Positions 32,545-41,092 of a stretch of DNA of 64,000 bases are shown here, one piece after another. The notes beneath the pieces were generated by a model. That model was not told the origin of the DNA. It ran no database searches and saw only the letters and a list, made by a program, of their open reading frames with translations. The stretch is from Fictibacillus barbaricus (GTDB taxonomy: Bacteria; Bacillota; Bacilli; Bacillales; Fictibacillaceae). The position numbers and the translations under genes are program-made. The stretch's first letter is position 1, and the number at the start of each line of letters is the position of its first letter. The DNA is taken from the NCBI RefSeq assembly GCF_014635025.1, contig NZ_BMCE01000003.1, forward strand, positions 185,842 to 249,841, written 5' to 3'.

Positions 32545-32567
32545 CTATTGAGGAGGAGAGAACGTAA

Positions 32568-34670
32568 ATGGAGCTTCAGAGAAATGTGCCTGCAAAAAAG
32601 AAGAACCCGTTTTTGAAAGCGCTTTTGTGGATTGGAATAGCTTTAGCAGGGGGGATCGCGCTTTCGATCATAGCTCTGCAGCGGGATGAAAAGATCAACG
32701 CAATTTGGTTTGTTGTTGCTTCTTTGTGTACGTATGCTATTGCTTACCGTTTTTATGCCCGCTTTATTGCAACAAAAATATTCAGCCTTAACAAAAATAA
32801 TGCTACACCTGCTGAAAGATACACAGATGGCAAAGATTATGTCCCAACAAACAAATGGGTTTTGTACGGACATCATTTTGCGGCGATAGCAGGAGCTGGT
32901 CCCCTTGTCGGCCCGACATTAGCTGCTCAAATGGGTTATCTTCCGGGGACCATTTGGATTATTGTCGGAGCAGTTCTGGCCGGGGCCGTTCAAGATTTTG
33001 TTATCTTAATTATTTCGATGAGACGCAGAGGTAAATCAATCGGTCAGATCGCAAAAGAAGAAATAGGACCAGTTGGCGGTATTTTAGCACTTATCGGTGT
33101 TTTTGCTATTATGGTTATTTTGATTGCTGTACTTGCACTGGTTGTTGTTAATGCACTTAAATCCAGTCCATGGGGTACTTACACAATTGCGATGACGATC
33201 CCAATTGCACTATTCATGGGCGTTTACATGCGCTATCTGCGTCCGGGAAGAGTAGGAGAGGCGTCTATTATTGGTTTTGTGTTATTAGTATTCGCTTTGA
33301 TCAGCGGACAATGGGTGGCTGATTCTCCAACTCTGGCACCTCTTTTTACATTTGATGGAGAAACATTGGCTTGGATGCTGATTGTTTACGGTTTCTTAGC
33401 ATCAGTTCTTCCTGTATGGATGCTTTTAGCGCCGAGAGACTATTTAAGTACGTTCTTAAAAGTTGGGGTAATCGGAATGATGGCATTAGGTATCTTGATT
33501 GTTATGCCTGAAATTCAAATGCCAGCTCTAACTAAATTCATTGATGGAACGGGGCCTGTATTTGCTGGGAACCTATTTCCATTCCTGTTCATTACGATTG
33601 CTTGTGGAGCTATTTCAGGTTTCCATGCTTTAATTTCTTCAGGAACATCTCCTAAATTAATTGCAAATGAACAGCATGCCCCTATGATTGGTTACGCGGG
33701 GATGCTGACAGAATCTTTTGTTGCGATTATGGCTATGGTAGCTGCGACACTTTTAACTCCTGGAATTTATTTTGCGATCAACTCACCAGGAGCTGCGATA
33801 GGTACTGATGTAGCGACTGCAGCAACAACAATATCCTCTTGGGGATTCACGGTTTCTGCTGATGAAATTAACGAATTAGCTAAAAACGTTGATGAAGAAT
33901 CAATTCTTTCTCGAACGGGAGGAGCACCTTCCCTTGCTGTTGGGATCGCACAAATTTTCTCACAGGTAATCGGAGGACCTCAATTGATGGCGTTCTGGTA
34001 CCACTTTGCGATATTATTTGAAGCCGTGTTTATATTAACCACTATTGATGCAGGTACGCGGGTAGGTCGGTTTATGCTTCAGGACCTTTTAGGTCAAGTA
34101 TTTAAGCCGCTTCGAAAGACAGATTCTATGCCTGCTGTTTATTTTACAAGTGCACTTGTTGTTGCTGGCTGGGGTTACTTTTTAGTAGTTGGTGTTACTG
34201 ATCCGTTGGGCGGAATCAATACCCTATGGCCATTATTCGGTATTGTAAACCAGATGTTAGCTGCTATTGCTCTTATTGTTGCAACTACAGTTATTTTGAA
34301 AATGGGTAAAAAGAAGTTTGTATGGGTTACACTGGTTCCGCTTACTTGGTTAATGATTGTAACTTTCTATGCCGCCTGGCAAAAGATATTCTCCGATATT
34401 CCAAAGATCGGTTTCTTAAAACAAGCAGAGGTGATGAAGGAAGCTGCAGCTAGCGGGAACTTGCCGCCAACAGTACCTTCTATTGAAGCCGCCGAACGCC
34501 TTGTTTTCAATAACACATTGAACGCTTATTTAACAGCAATCTTTATGCTTCTCATTTTAGGAGTGCTGATTGATGCAATGAGGATTTGGTACAAAGCGAT
34601 CAAGAGTGAAAAACCTTTAGAGACATCGGAAGAGCCGTTTGTACAAACAAAGCTTGGTGATGTTTCGTGA
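32568..34670 (+). CDS. cstA: CstA-family peptide/pyruvate transporter
   Basis: A 700-residue protein with about 16 membrane segments. CstA landmarks are YGHHFAAIAGAGPLVGPTLAAQ near residue 100, GAVQDFVILIISMRRRGKSIGQ, and FHALISSGTSPKLIANE. CstA is induced by carbon starvation in E. coli and takes up peptides or pyruvate. GAGGAGAG lies eight bases before the ATG. The small YbdD/YjiX-family gene overlaps its stop codon, as is usual. Confidence 0.93.
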   Translation: MELQRNVPAKKKNPFLKALLWIGIALAGGIALSIIALQRDEKINAIWFVVASLCTYAIAYRFYARFIATKIFSLNKNNATPAERYTDGKDYVPTNKWVLYGHHFAAIAGAGPLVGPTLAAQMGYLPGTIWIIVGAVLAGAVQDFVILIISMRRRGKSIGQIAKEEIGPVGGILALIGVFAIMVILIAVLALVVVNALKSSPWGTYTIAMTIPIALFMGVYMRYLRPGRVGEASIIGFVLLVFALISGQWVADSPTLAPLFTFDGETLAWMLIVYGFLASVLPVWMLLAPRDYLSTFLKVGVIGMMALGILIVMPEIQMPALTKFIDGTGPVFAGNLFPFLFITIACGAISGFHALISSGTSPKLIANEQHAPMIGYAGMLTESFVAIMAMVAATLLTPGIYFAINSPGAAIGTDVATAATTISSWGFTVSADEINELAKNVDEESILSRTGGAPSLAVGIAQIFSQVIGGPQLMAFWYHFAILFEAVFILTTIDAGTRVGRFMLQDLLGQVFKPLRKTDSMPAVYFTSALVVAGWGYFLVVGVTDPLGGINTLWPLFGIVNQMLAAIALIVATTVILKMGKKKFVWVTLVPLTWLMIVTFYAAWQKIFSDIPKIGFLKQAEVMKEAAASGNLPPTVPSIEAAERLVFNNTLNAYLTAIFMLLILGVLIDAMRIWYKAIKSEKPLETSEEPFVQTKLGDVS

Positions 34671-34873
34671 GTTTTAAAGCTGCTTGGGAATGGGTAAGGA
34701 ACATCTTTCGGATCATTTTATATATTGGAAAGGGAATCTCAAACCTGCCTGATTATCAAGCTTATGTAAAACATCTAAAAGAAAATCATCCTGATCGGAC
34801 CCCACCTACTGAAAAAGAGTTCTTTGCAGAATTGCTCGAGAATAAATATGGAGCAAATGCAAAACGCTGTTGA
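34667..34873 (+). CDS. YbdD/YjiX-family small protein, CstA partner
   Basis: A 68-residue protein whose GTG start (34667) overlaps the cstA TGA by three bases, implying translational coupling. The motif LPDYQAYVKHLKENHPDRTPPTEKEFF is the DUF466 (YbdD/YjiX) core. In E. coli the partner protein is needed for CstA-type transport; the same is inferred here. Confidence 0.88.
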   Translation: MSFKAAWEWVRNIFRIILYIGKGISNLPDYQAYVKHLKENHPDRTPPTEKEFFAELLENKYGANAKRC

Positions 34874-34907
34874 TAAGCGAAAAACAAGTGCAGGCTGCAC
34901 TTTCACC

Positions 34908-34943
34908 AAAAGCATCTTCTCTAACAGGGAGGATGCTTTTTTA
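34908..34943 (+). terminator. Terminator of the cstA operon
   Basis: AAAGCATC/GATGCTTT with an inner CTCT/AGGGAG region, followed by TTTTAT. Confidence 0.7.
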
Positions 34944-34993
34944 TAATAAAAAAACGAATTATGGTACACTATTCAGTGAAAAGAGGTGGGTAG

Positions 34994-35809
34994 ATGGCTG
35001 TCATAACAAGGATTTCTGCTCAGCAAAAAAATGATGAACGATTTAATGTATTTATTCAAAAGGGTCCAAAGGAAGAGTTTGCATTTAGCGTAGATGCTGA
35101 TGTTTTAATAAAGTTTCAGCTTCAAAAAGGTATGGAGATCGATGAAGGAGAATGGGAAGAGATACTAGAAGAAGATGCCTACCGAAAAGCGTTTAATAAG
35201 GCTCTTCATTATTTGTCTTATCGCATGCGGACTGTGCATGAGATCGAAGTTTATCTACAGAAGAAAGAAGTACCTGATTCCACTATTAAAAGAGTAATCC
35301 ATAAGTTGTCCGAGTACGATTTCGTAAATGATAAAACCTTTGCAGATGCACTCGTTAAAAGCCGTATGAACACTTCTTTTAAAGGTCCTGGTGCAATTCG
35401 CCAAGAGTTAAAGAAAAAGGGAATTAGTGATAACCAAACGGAAGAGGCATTAGATCAGTACAGCTTCCAAGAACAACTAGAAGCTAGTGTGAAGTATATA
35501 CAAAAACAATTTTCAAGCAGAGCGAAGCGTTCTGAAAAGGAACAAAAGCAAAGGATAGCCCAGCAGCTGCAGCAAAAAGGTTTCATGTGGGAAGTGATTG
35601 AACAGGCTTTTCAAGAGGCTAAGATCAATCAATCGCCAGAGGATGAAAAAGAAGCCCTGCTCGTTCATGCAAGAAAGGCACATCAAAAGTACAAGAAGTA
35701 CAGCGGATATGAGTATGAGTCTCGCATGAAACGGTTTTTGTACAGCAAAGGCTTTGATTCAGCGGTTATTTCTGAACTGCTAAGCGGAGACGAGCTTAAC
35801 GGTCTATAA
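34994..35809 (+). CDS. recX: Recombination regulator RecX
   Basis: A 271-residue helical-repeat protein: ALHYLSYRMRTVHEIEVYLQKK, IHKLSEYDFVNDKTFADALVKSRM and RQELKKKGISDNQTEEAL are the first, second and third RecX repeats, with another near the C-terminus (MKRFLYSKGFDSAVISELL). RecX binds RecA filaments and limits their growth. The length matches the long RecX form of Bacilli. GAGGTGGG lies before the ATG. Its 3' end overlaps the converging SDR gene by 14 bases. Confidence 0.92.
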   Translation: MAVITRISAQQKNDERFNVFIQKGPKEEFAFSVDADVLIKFQLQKGMEIDEGEWEEILEEDAYRKAFNKALHYLSYRMRTVHEIEVYLQKKEVPDSTIKRVIHKLSEYDFVNDKTFADALVKSRMNTSFKGPGAIRQELKKKGISDNQTEEALDQYSFQEQLEASVKYIQKQFSSRAKRSEKEQKQRIAQQLQQKGFMWEVIEQAFQEAKINQSPEDEKEALLVHARKAHQKYKKYSGYEYESRMKRFLYSKGFDSAVISELLSGDELNGL

Positions 35810-36467
35810 AGATCTCTCCTCGATTGTCATCTTTTTCATAAATCAGTTCTGCGACCATTTCTGGAGACTTCAAACGGGAACGGTCTTTGATATGATCGGA
35901 TTCATCCCAAAACGGTGTATCCATCCCGCCCATGTAAACGGCAGTAGGATAAATGCCTGAACCTTCCCACTCTTTAACCAGGCTCTCGGTAAACCCTCTT
36001 ACGGCAAACTTAGAGGCACAATAAACAGACTCATTCACTTTCCCGCGTAAGCCTGCAGTAGAAATGATGTTCATTACTTTACCGTAGCCTTGTTTCTTAA
36101 ATAGTTGGAGAGCTGCTCTTGTTGGATAGATGGTGCCATAAATGTTGGTTTCAATCATACATTTAATATCTTTTTCGGAAAGTGATTCCAACGGCTGAAA
36201 GATGCCTGTTCCAGCATTGTTAATTAATAAATGTACTTGTTCATTCGTAAAAATAGATTGTAATACATTCAGCACCTGTTCCTCATTTGTAACATCGCAA
36301 ACTTTATAAGTAACTTTTTTATCAGTTTTGGTAAAGGTTTTAACAGCTTGTTTTAATTTTGTTTCTGTCCGTCCAATAAGGCAGACGTTAAAGTTTTTAT
36401 GATATTGACGCGCTAATGCGAGACCGAGGCCAGAACCGCCGCCGGTGATAATTACCGTTTTATTCAA
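35796..36467 (-). CDS. Short-chain dehydrogenase/reductase
   Basis: A classical SDR of about 223 residues: TGGGSGLGLALA cofactor motif, NNAG, MNIISTAGLRGKVNESVYCASKFA with S-Y-K in place. The TTG at 36467 (MNKTVIITGGGSGLG) is preferred over GTG 36476, because AGGAGT abuts that GTG. The C-terminal region (MGGMDTPFWDESDHI) resembles those of the YfjR/YvaG-type SDRs. The substrate is unknown. Convergent with recX. Confidence 0.85.
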   Translation of the reverse strand: MNKTVIITGGGSGLGLALARQYHKNFNVCLIGRTETKLKQAVKTFTKTDKKVTYKVCDVTNEEQVLNVLQSIFTNEQVHLLINNAGTGIFQPLESLSEKDIKCMIETNIYGTIYPTRAALQLFKKQGYGKVMNIISTAGLRGKVNESVYCASKFAVRGFTESLVKEWEGSGIYPTAVYMGGMDTPFWDESDHIKDRSRLKSPEMVAELIYEKDDNRGEIFIDR

Positions 36468-36536
36468 GAAGATCACTCCTATGTAATATAAATCTTAAGC
36501 AAGTATTAGGGTACAGAAAAGAAGGGAAGTATTCAA

Positions 36537-36848
36537 ATGGAAAAAAGGTTCAGCGAGATGACAGAAGCTGAAATTAAAGGTGAAATCGCAGCGCTTAGAG
36601 CAAAAGCACAAAAAGCAGAACAAATGGGCATGGTAAGTGAGTATGCTGTTTATGAAAGAAAGATCGCCCTTGGTAAATGCTACTTGATGGATCCTTCATC
36701 CATTGAGAGCGGGAAAGAGTATGGCATACAGGGAGATCCTGGCTCTACGTTTTCTGTTCTGTACTTAAATGGTATTTTTGCATGGGGTTACAAAAATAAA
36801 CAAAGTACGTTAGAAGCCTTGCCGATTTCTGTACTTGAAGTTAAATAA
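36537..36848 (+). CDS. yfhH: YfhH-family protein (DUF1811)
   Basis: A 103-residue protein, MEKRFSEMTEAEIKGEIAAL at the start and GVPGSTF-type C-terminal half (here GDPGSTFSVLYLNGIFAWGY). This matches YfhH, a two-domain small protein with an N-terminal coiled helix and a C-terminal barrel, function unknown. It keeps its B. subtilis place downstream of recX. GAAGGGAAG lies upstream of the ATG; its own terminator follows. Confidence 0.9.
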   Translation: MEKRFSEMTEAEIKGEIAALRAKAQKAEQMGMVSEYAVYERKIALGKCYLMDPSSIESGKEYGIQGDPGSTFSVLYLNGIFAWGYKNKQSTLEALPISVLEVK

Positions 36849-36876
36849 AGAAGCGATTGTTCACCGCTTCTTTATT
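36847..36876 (+). terminator. Terminator of yfhH
   Basis: AAAGAAGCG/CGCTTCTTT stem ending in TTTATT; it overlaps the stop codon. Confidence 0.75.
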
Positions 36877-36881
36877 CGTCA

Positions 36882-37033
36882 CTATGAACGCTTACGTGTT
36901 TGAATTTCAAGCACATAGTTATTTAATGCTTGCTGGGTCTCCCCGTTCACTTGGCATGCTTCGGGTTGGCACGCGGTGAGTGAAAGGGGTCAGAATTTTG
37001 TTCATCTGATTCATCCCCCAGAATGAAATTCAT
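36882..37033 (-). pseudogene. Frameshifted YpzG-like small protein gene
   Basis: On the minus strand the first frame reads ...SDPFHSPRANPKHAK then a TGA; the +1/-1 alternative frame takes over near 36950 with VNGETQQALNNYVLEIQTRK and RS, stopping at 36882. Joined, they give the YpzG-family pattern (PFH..R.NPKHA..QVNGETQQ.LN...LE.QTRKRS). One base (or a number giving the same shift) is lost around 36949-36956. A small pseudogene or a base-call error; ribosome site weak. Confidence 0.6.
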
Positions 37034-37044
37034 AACCGCAAGAG

Positions 37045-37200
37045 TTACTGGTCATCTCGGTGTTGATTGGATAAAAACATTCGCTCCTGTGGATGGTCGC
37101 GAGTGGATCCATCTGGCCGTTTAGAAGAGAACTCTTCTTTTGCTCTCGGCTCACCTGAGAAGGAGATCCGATTAGGGAAGTTTTTCGATTTGTTTCTCAT
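37045..37200 (-). CDS. sspK: Small acid-soluble spore protein K
   Basis: ATG 37200 follows AAAGGAGG by seven bases; the frame extends ten codons upstream without need. The 51-residue product [20 protein letters not shown] continues [20 protein letters not shown], the SspK pattern (FPN...GEPRAK.E..SKR.DG....HPQERM). SspK is a minor spore protein made in the forespore under sigma-G. Its place between yfhH and yfhJ is as in B. subtilis. Confidence 0.88.
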   Translation of the reverse strand: MRNKSKNFPNRISFSGEPRAKEEFSSKRPDGSTRDHPQERMFLSNQHRDDQ

Positions 37201-37301
37201 TTGACTTACCTCCTTTAAATCGGTTCTCACCTAGTATGAAACGTTAAAGAACCCTTTATGTGACGGGGTTTTCTTTAAAAATTGGATAAGGAGGGAGAAT
37301 A

Positions 37302-37568
37302 ATGGAAGAGCGTTTTGACCGATTGGCGAAACAACTGCATAAAACGAACCCGACCCTTAGTTATGAAGAAGCAAGGGAATGGGTGGAAGGTTTATGGGAA
37401 GATTTTGAGTCCACTCGTGCTAAAGCAGGATGGGAATATGAAGGGCAAGATGTAACAGAGAAAATGGTGACCCAGCTTATTTCTTCCTATGGACACAAAC
37501 TTCATGAGTACTTCTCAAACAATCCAAAATTTCAAAGATTCATCAAAAAAGACGGGCCTGTTAACTAA
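37302..37568 (+). CDS. yfhJ: YfhJ-family protein (WVELL)
   Basis: An 88-residue acidic helical protein. LSYEEAREWVEGLWEDFEST at residues 19-38 holds the WVELL-type motif of the family, and MVTQLISSYGHKLHEY follows. Function unknown. AAGGAGGGA lies seven bases before the ATG. Conserved neighbour of sspK. Confidence 0.88.
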   Translation: MEERFDRLAKQLHKTNPTLSYEEAREWVEGLWEDFESTRAKAGWEYEGQDVTEKMVTQLISSYGHKLHEYFSNNPKFQRFIKKDGPVN

Positions 37569-37580
37569 GCCCGTCTCTTC
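37545..37580 (-). terminator. Terminator of yfhP
   Basis: GACGGGC/GCCCGTC stem; on the minus strand it is followed by TTTTTT, and it lies just after the yfhP stop, overlapping the end of yfhJ. Confidence 0.75.
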
Positions 37581-37581
37581 A

Positions 37582-38583
37582 CTATTCATTGTTGTTAATA
37601 AGGTCCATCGGAGAAAAGTCCATTTTCTTTTTCAGTCGATCTTCCGAATACACCCATCCCGTGTAAGAAGTAATAATATTTAGGTTTTCATCCAGCTGAA
37701 CCATTGCGACAAAAGGATAATGCCCTTTACTTCTATAACGAAGGTCAATAAATTGCACCATATGGCCATGATCGTTCTTTTCAACTTCCCACCTGTGAAC
37801 AGGGGAGAATGAAAGAAACGCTGATATATTTTTATCTCGTTTAGCAGCATCTATCAATTTTGATTTTGGGACAGGTAGACGATCAAACGTATCCCATACG
37901 GTTACTTTGCCGTTCTTTAATCCTGCTACGAAGAATTCATGCTTAGATTTAATGGCTAGGTGGTATTGTCCCCAGCGTATAGTTGGGCTGGCATAAATTT
38001 CTTCTGCCTCTGGTATCTTATTTAAAACGATTGAGTTAACTCGCTGCCGTGCGATAATCCGGATCACGTAATAAATAACAAGGATTACGTAAACGGTTAA
38101 AAACGTGTAGCCGGGGTCTACACCAACATACCAGAGTAGGAGTCCTGCGATATGCAGGAAAAAGATAAATGGATCAAAAATACTGATAACGCCTAAAGCA
38201 ATCCATTTCTTTGATAAAGGATATAAGGCTTGTGTGCCATAAGCATTGAAAATATCTACAAACACATGCAGAAAAACAGCTATGGCGGTCCACAGAAATA
38301 GCTTGCCATTATCGGCTTCAGGAACAAATAAAGAAATAATACCAAAGAGCAGCAGAGGCCAGATAACAAGAGCTGGCAGGGAGTGAGTAAGGCCTCTATG
38401 ATTACGGATATAAACCGCATTGTTTTTTAATTTTAGTATGGTGTCAAAATCAGGGGCTTGGGAACCGACCAATGTCGCTGCAAGAACGGCTTGGGATGTC
38501 GCTGGATCATTAGCAATTGAAGGGTCGAGCATCGCTAATCCGCCTAATCCCAGCCCCATCACAATATGTGTGCCTGTATCCAA
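37582..38583 (-). CDS. yfhP: YfhP, YdjM-type metal-dependent membrane hydrolase
   Basis: About 333 residues. TTG 38583 (MDTGTHIVMGLGLGG) is preferred over GTG 38592, which overlaps the AGGAGG site. The YdjM/LexA-binding-type core is GSQAPDFDTILKLKNNAVYI (metal Asp residues) and NHRGLTHSLPALVIW (His residues), followed by HVFVDIFNAYGTQALYPLS. Four membrane segments carry the active site; the C-terminal 130 residues are soluble. Substrate unknown. Conserved upstream of mutY. Confidence 0.87.
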   Translation of the reverse strand: MDTGTHIVMGLGLGGLAMLDPSIANDPATSQAVLAATLVGSQAPDFDTILKLKNNAVYIRNHRGLTHSLPALVIWPLLLFGIISLFVPEADNGKLFLWTAIAVFLHVFVDIFNAYGTQALYPLSKKWIALGVISIFDPFIFFLHIAGLLLWYVGVDPGYTFLTVYVILVIYYVIRIIARQRVNSIVLNKIPEAEEIYASPTIRWGQYHLAIKSKHEFFVAGLKNGKVTVWDTFDRLPVPKSKLIDAAKRDKNISAFLSFSPVHRWEVEKNDHGHMVQFIDLRYRSKGHYPFVAMVQLDENLNIITSYTGWVYSEDRLKKKMDFSPMDLINNNE

Positions 38584-38616
38584 GGCGACCACCTCCTATG
38601 TAGGAATGGAGTGATA

Positions 38617-38934
38617 ATGATGATTACAGTTTTTATGGAGTATAAAGTAAATCCGGATACCATTCAATCTTATGAGACGCAAATGTCCTCTGTGATAAAA
38701 GAACTTAAAGTTTGCGGAGCGTCTGAGATACAGTGGTTTAAAGCAGCAGATCAACCGTCACTGTATGTAGAATGTTTCCAAGTTAAAGATAAATCAACGT
38801 ATGATACCATTAAGAAATATCGAACAACTTCAGGACACCCTGTTTTCTCTTCAATCGAGCCATTTGTGACAGGTGGTTTGGAGAAAATCCATTGCTGGGC
38901 GTTTGAAAAAATGACTATAAAGGAAGATCTATAA
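38617..38934 (+). CDS. Small protein, likely dimeric alpha/beta-barrel fold
   Basis: A 105-residue protein from ATG 38617 (or 38620), with GGAGTG four to nine bases upstream. ITVFMEYKVNPDTIQSYETQ, IQWFKAADQPSLYVECFQV and SIEPFVTGGLEKIHCWAFE give a strand-helix-strand pattern like antibiotic-biosynthesis-monooxygenase/NIPSNAP proteins. No catalytic residues are certain. It ends one base before the mutY TTG, so the two are cotranscribed. Function unknown. Confidence 0.65.
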   Translation: MMITVFMEYKVNPDTIQSYETQMSSVIKELKVCGASEIQWFKAADQPSLYVECFQVKDKSTYDTIKKYRTTSGHPVFSSIEPFVTGGLEKIHCWAFEKMTIKEDL

Positions 38935-38935
38935 A

Positions 38936-40051
38936 TTGAACACAATAAGTAATAGTATATTTTCCCTCGATCCTTCTTATGTGAAACAATTTCAAGACCA
39001 TTTGTTGACGTGGTACAACGATAACAAACGAACATTGCCCTGGAGGGAAAACCAAGACCCTTACCGCGTTTGGGTTTCAGAGATCATGCTTCAGCAAACG
39101 AGAGTAGATACGGTAATTCCTTATTTCGAACGCTTCACTGCCCTGTTTCCTACGCTCCAAGACCTGGCTTACGCAGATGAGGAAACCGTTTTGAAGGCAT
39201 GGGAGGGTTTAGGTTATTATTCCCGAGTTCAAAACTTACAAACCGCAGTAAAAGAAGTATGCGAAACTTATGCAGGAAAAGTACCTGACTCACCTAAAGA
39301 GATTGCCGGATTAAAGGGCGTTGGTCCTTATACGGCTGGTGCAGTTTTAAGTATAGCGTATGGAATCCCTGAACCAGCAGTTGACGGAAACGTTATGCGT
39401 GTTTTATCACGAATTCTGTTAATTGAAGAGGATATAAGCAAGCCAAAAACTCGCGTGATCTTTGAGAATGCTGTTCGCGAGCTGATTTCACATGAAGATC
39501 CTTCTTCTTTTAACCAAGGTCTGATGGAGCTAGGAGCATTGGTATGTACACCGAAATCACCAGCTTGTTTGCTTTGTCCGATGAGAGACCTGTGCAAAGG
39601 TTTTGAAGAAGGAAAGCAAAATGAACTGCCAATCAAACTTGGAAAAACAAAGGTTCGAACTGCAAAGATGGCAGCGGGGATATTGGCTGGTGAAGATGGC
39701 CGTTTACTGATCCATAAAAGACCTTCTGAAGGGCTTCTTGCTAACATGTGGGAATTTCCAAACACAGAATACGTGGGTGAAAATAAAAATGCTGAAACTG
39801 AAGCATTGGGGAGCTATGTAGAAGAAACTATTCTCGCTTCAGTGGAATTAGAGGAAAGAGCAGGCTACATCGAGCATGTCTTTTCTCATCTGAAATGGGA
39901 GATTCAACTCTGGCAAGGAAAGGTTAGATTTAAAGGTGAGAATCTGCCTGCTGATTGGAAATGGGTTAGGGTGGACGAGCTTGAGAAGTACCCGTTTCCC
40001 GTTTCACACCAAAAAATTATTCGGCTCATTAAGGAGGCGATCATCCTATGA
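38936..40051 (+). CDS. mutY: A/G-specific adenine glycosylase MutY
   Basis: A 371-residue DNA glycosylase: LPWRENQDPYRVWVSEIMLQQTRV, the helix-hairpin-helix GLKGVGPYTAGAVLSIAYG with the catalytic Asp in AVDGNVMRV, and the iron-sulfur motif CTPKSPACLLCPMRDLC (C-x6-C-x2-C-x5-C). A C-terminal NUDIX-like domain (residues about 240-370) recognises 8-oxoG. It removes adenine opposite 8-oxoguanine. TTG start. Its stop overlaps the ATG of the SDR gene (ATGA), so the two are coupled. Confidence 0.95.
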   Translation: MNTISNSIFSLDPSYVKQFQDHLLTWYNDNKRTLPWRENQDPYRVWVSEIMLQQTRVDTVIPYFERFTALFPTLQDLAYADEETVLKAWEGLGYYSRVQNLQTAVKEVCETYAGKVPDSPKEIAGLKGVGPYTAGAVLSIAYGIPEPAVDGNVMRVLSRILLIEEDISKPKTRVIFENAVRELISHEDPSSFNQGLMELGALVCTPKSPACLLCPMRDLCKGFEEGKQNELPIKLGKTKVRTAKMAAGILAGEDGRLLIHKRPSEGLLANMWEFPNTEYVGENKNAETEALGSYVEETILASVELEERAGYIEHVFSHLKWEIQLWQGKVRFKGENLPADWKWVRVDELEKYPFPVSHQKIIRLIKEAIIL

Positions 40052-40801
40052 ACTTAGAACTTGAAGGAAAAGCGGTCCTTGTAACTGGCGGCTCTAAAGG
40101 TATAGGTCAAGGCATTGCTTATGCCATTTTTGGATGAAGGTGCAAAAGTAGGGATTGTTGGACGTAACATGGATGATTTGCAAGCTGCTAAAAAAGAGGG
40201 GATTGAAATTTTTCAGGGAGATGTGACGAATGCAGATGATCGCGAACGCATTGTAAGTGATTTTCTTGAGAAGTTTGGAACGATTGACGTCTTGGTCAAT
40301 AATGCAGGCGGCAGTAATGGATCCACGGTTATGGAAACAAGCATGAAAGAGTTTGAATCGGCTATGCACCTGAATTTTTTATCGGCAGTGGACTTAAGCA
40401 AGAGAGTGGCTGAGGTAATGATTGGTAATCAGGATGGAGCAATTATAAATATTTCGTCCATTTTTGGCAGAGAATCTGGAGGCAAACCTACGTATAACGC
40501 GAGTAAGGCAGCGATGATTTCCTTTACGAAATCCTTTGGTGATGAAATGATCACAAAAGGTGTTCGTGTAAACGGAGTAGCACCTGGTTCTATTCTGCAT
40601 GAGACCGGCAATTGGAAAAAAAGATTAGAAAGTGATCCAGTTAAAATAAATGCTTTTGTTGAGGAACATATTTCTGCAGGTCGATTCGGAACAGTGGAAG
40701 AAGTGGCCAATGTTGTCGTATTTTTGGCTTCGAAAAAAGCGTCTTGGGTAGTGGGCAGTACGTTAAACGTGGATGGCGGCCAGTCTTATAGTAATTTTTA
40801 A
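40048..40801 (+). pseudogene. Frameshifted short-chain dehydrogenase gene
   Basis: ATG 40048 overlaps the mutY stop. The first frame reads MNLELEGKAVLVTGGSKGIG and on to IAYAIFG, then TGA at 40134-40136; the homologous continuation FLDEGAKVGIVGRNMDDLQA is in the frame that opens at 40115. One extra base in GCCATTTTTGG (40123-40133) explains this. The rest is a whole SDR: VLVNNAGGSNG, INISSIFGRESGG, PTYNASKAA (Tyr-Lys) and VVGSTLNVDGG. It resembles 3-oxoacyl-ACP-reductase-like SDRs, not FabL. A T-run slippage, base-call error or real decay are all possible. Confidence 0.8.
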
Positions 40802-40812
40802 TGAAAATGAAG

Positions 40813-40849
40813 AAAAACAAGCCCCAGCGAAGCGCAGGGGCTTGTTTTT
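40813..40849 (+). terminator. Terminator of the mutY-SDR unit
   Basis: AAACAAGCCCC/GGGGCTTGTTT strong stem with a T-run that runs into the tandem repeat. Confidence 0.85.
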
Positions 40850-40850
40850 A

Positions 40851-41052
40851 TGAGCGGAAAACGAAATTTATGAGCGGAAAACGAAATTTATGAGCGGAAA
40901 ACGAAATTTATGAGCGGAAAACGAAATTTATGAGCGGAAAACGAAATTTATGAGCGGAAAACGAAATTTATGAGCGGCGGAAAACGAAATTTATGAGCGG
41001 AAAACGAAATTTATGAGCGGAAAACGAAATTTATGAGCGGAAAACGAAATTA
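40851..41052 (+). repeat. 20-bp tandem repeat, about ten copies
   Basis: Unit TGAGCGGAAAACGAAATTTA is repeated head to tail from 40851. Six perfect copies, a seventh with an inserted CGG (23 bp at 40971-40993), two more perfect copies and a tenth that is one base short. There are no spacers. The block sits between two terminators, outside any gene. A T-rich 5-bp overlap makes the first copy abut the preceding terminator. Confidence 0.95.
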
Positions 41053-41083
41053 GATCCCCAGCTCACTTGCCTCCTGGGGATCT
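41052..41083. terminator. Terminator hairpin after the tandem repeat
   Basis: AGATCCCCAG/CTGGGGATCT perfect 10-bp stem; it serves the minus-strand yfhS-like gene and perhaps the plus strand. Confidence 0.75.
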
Positions 41084-41092
41084 CTCTTTTAT

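Noticed and set aside
40048..40801. fabL (enoyl-ACP reductase III), expected in this neighbourhood
   Set aside because: The cofactor and active-site regions read like a 3-oxoacyl-reductase-type SDR (TGGSKGIG, YNASK) and not like FabL.
40851..41052. CRISPR array
   Set aside because: Units are contiguous with no spacers and there are no cas genes.
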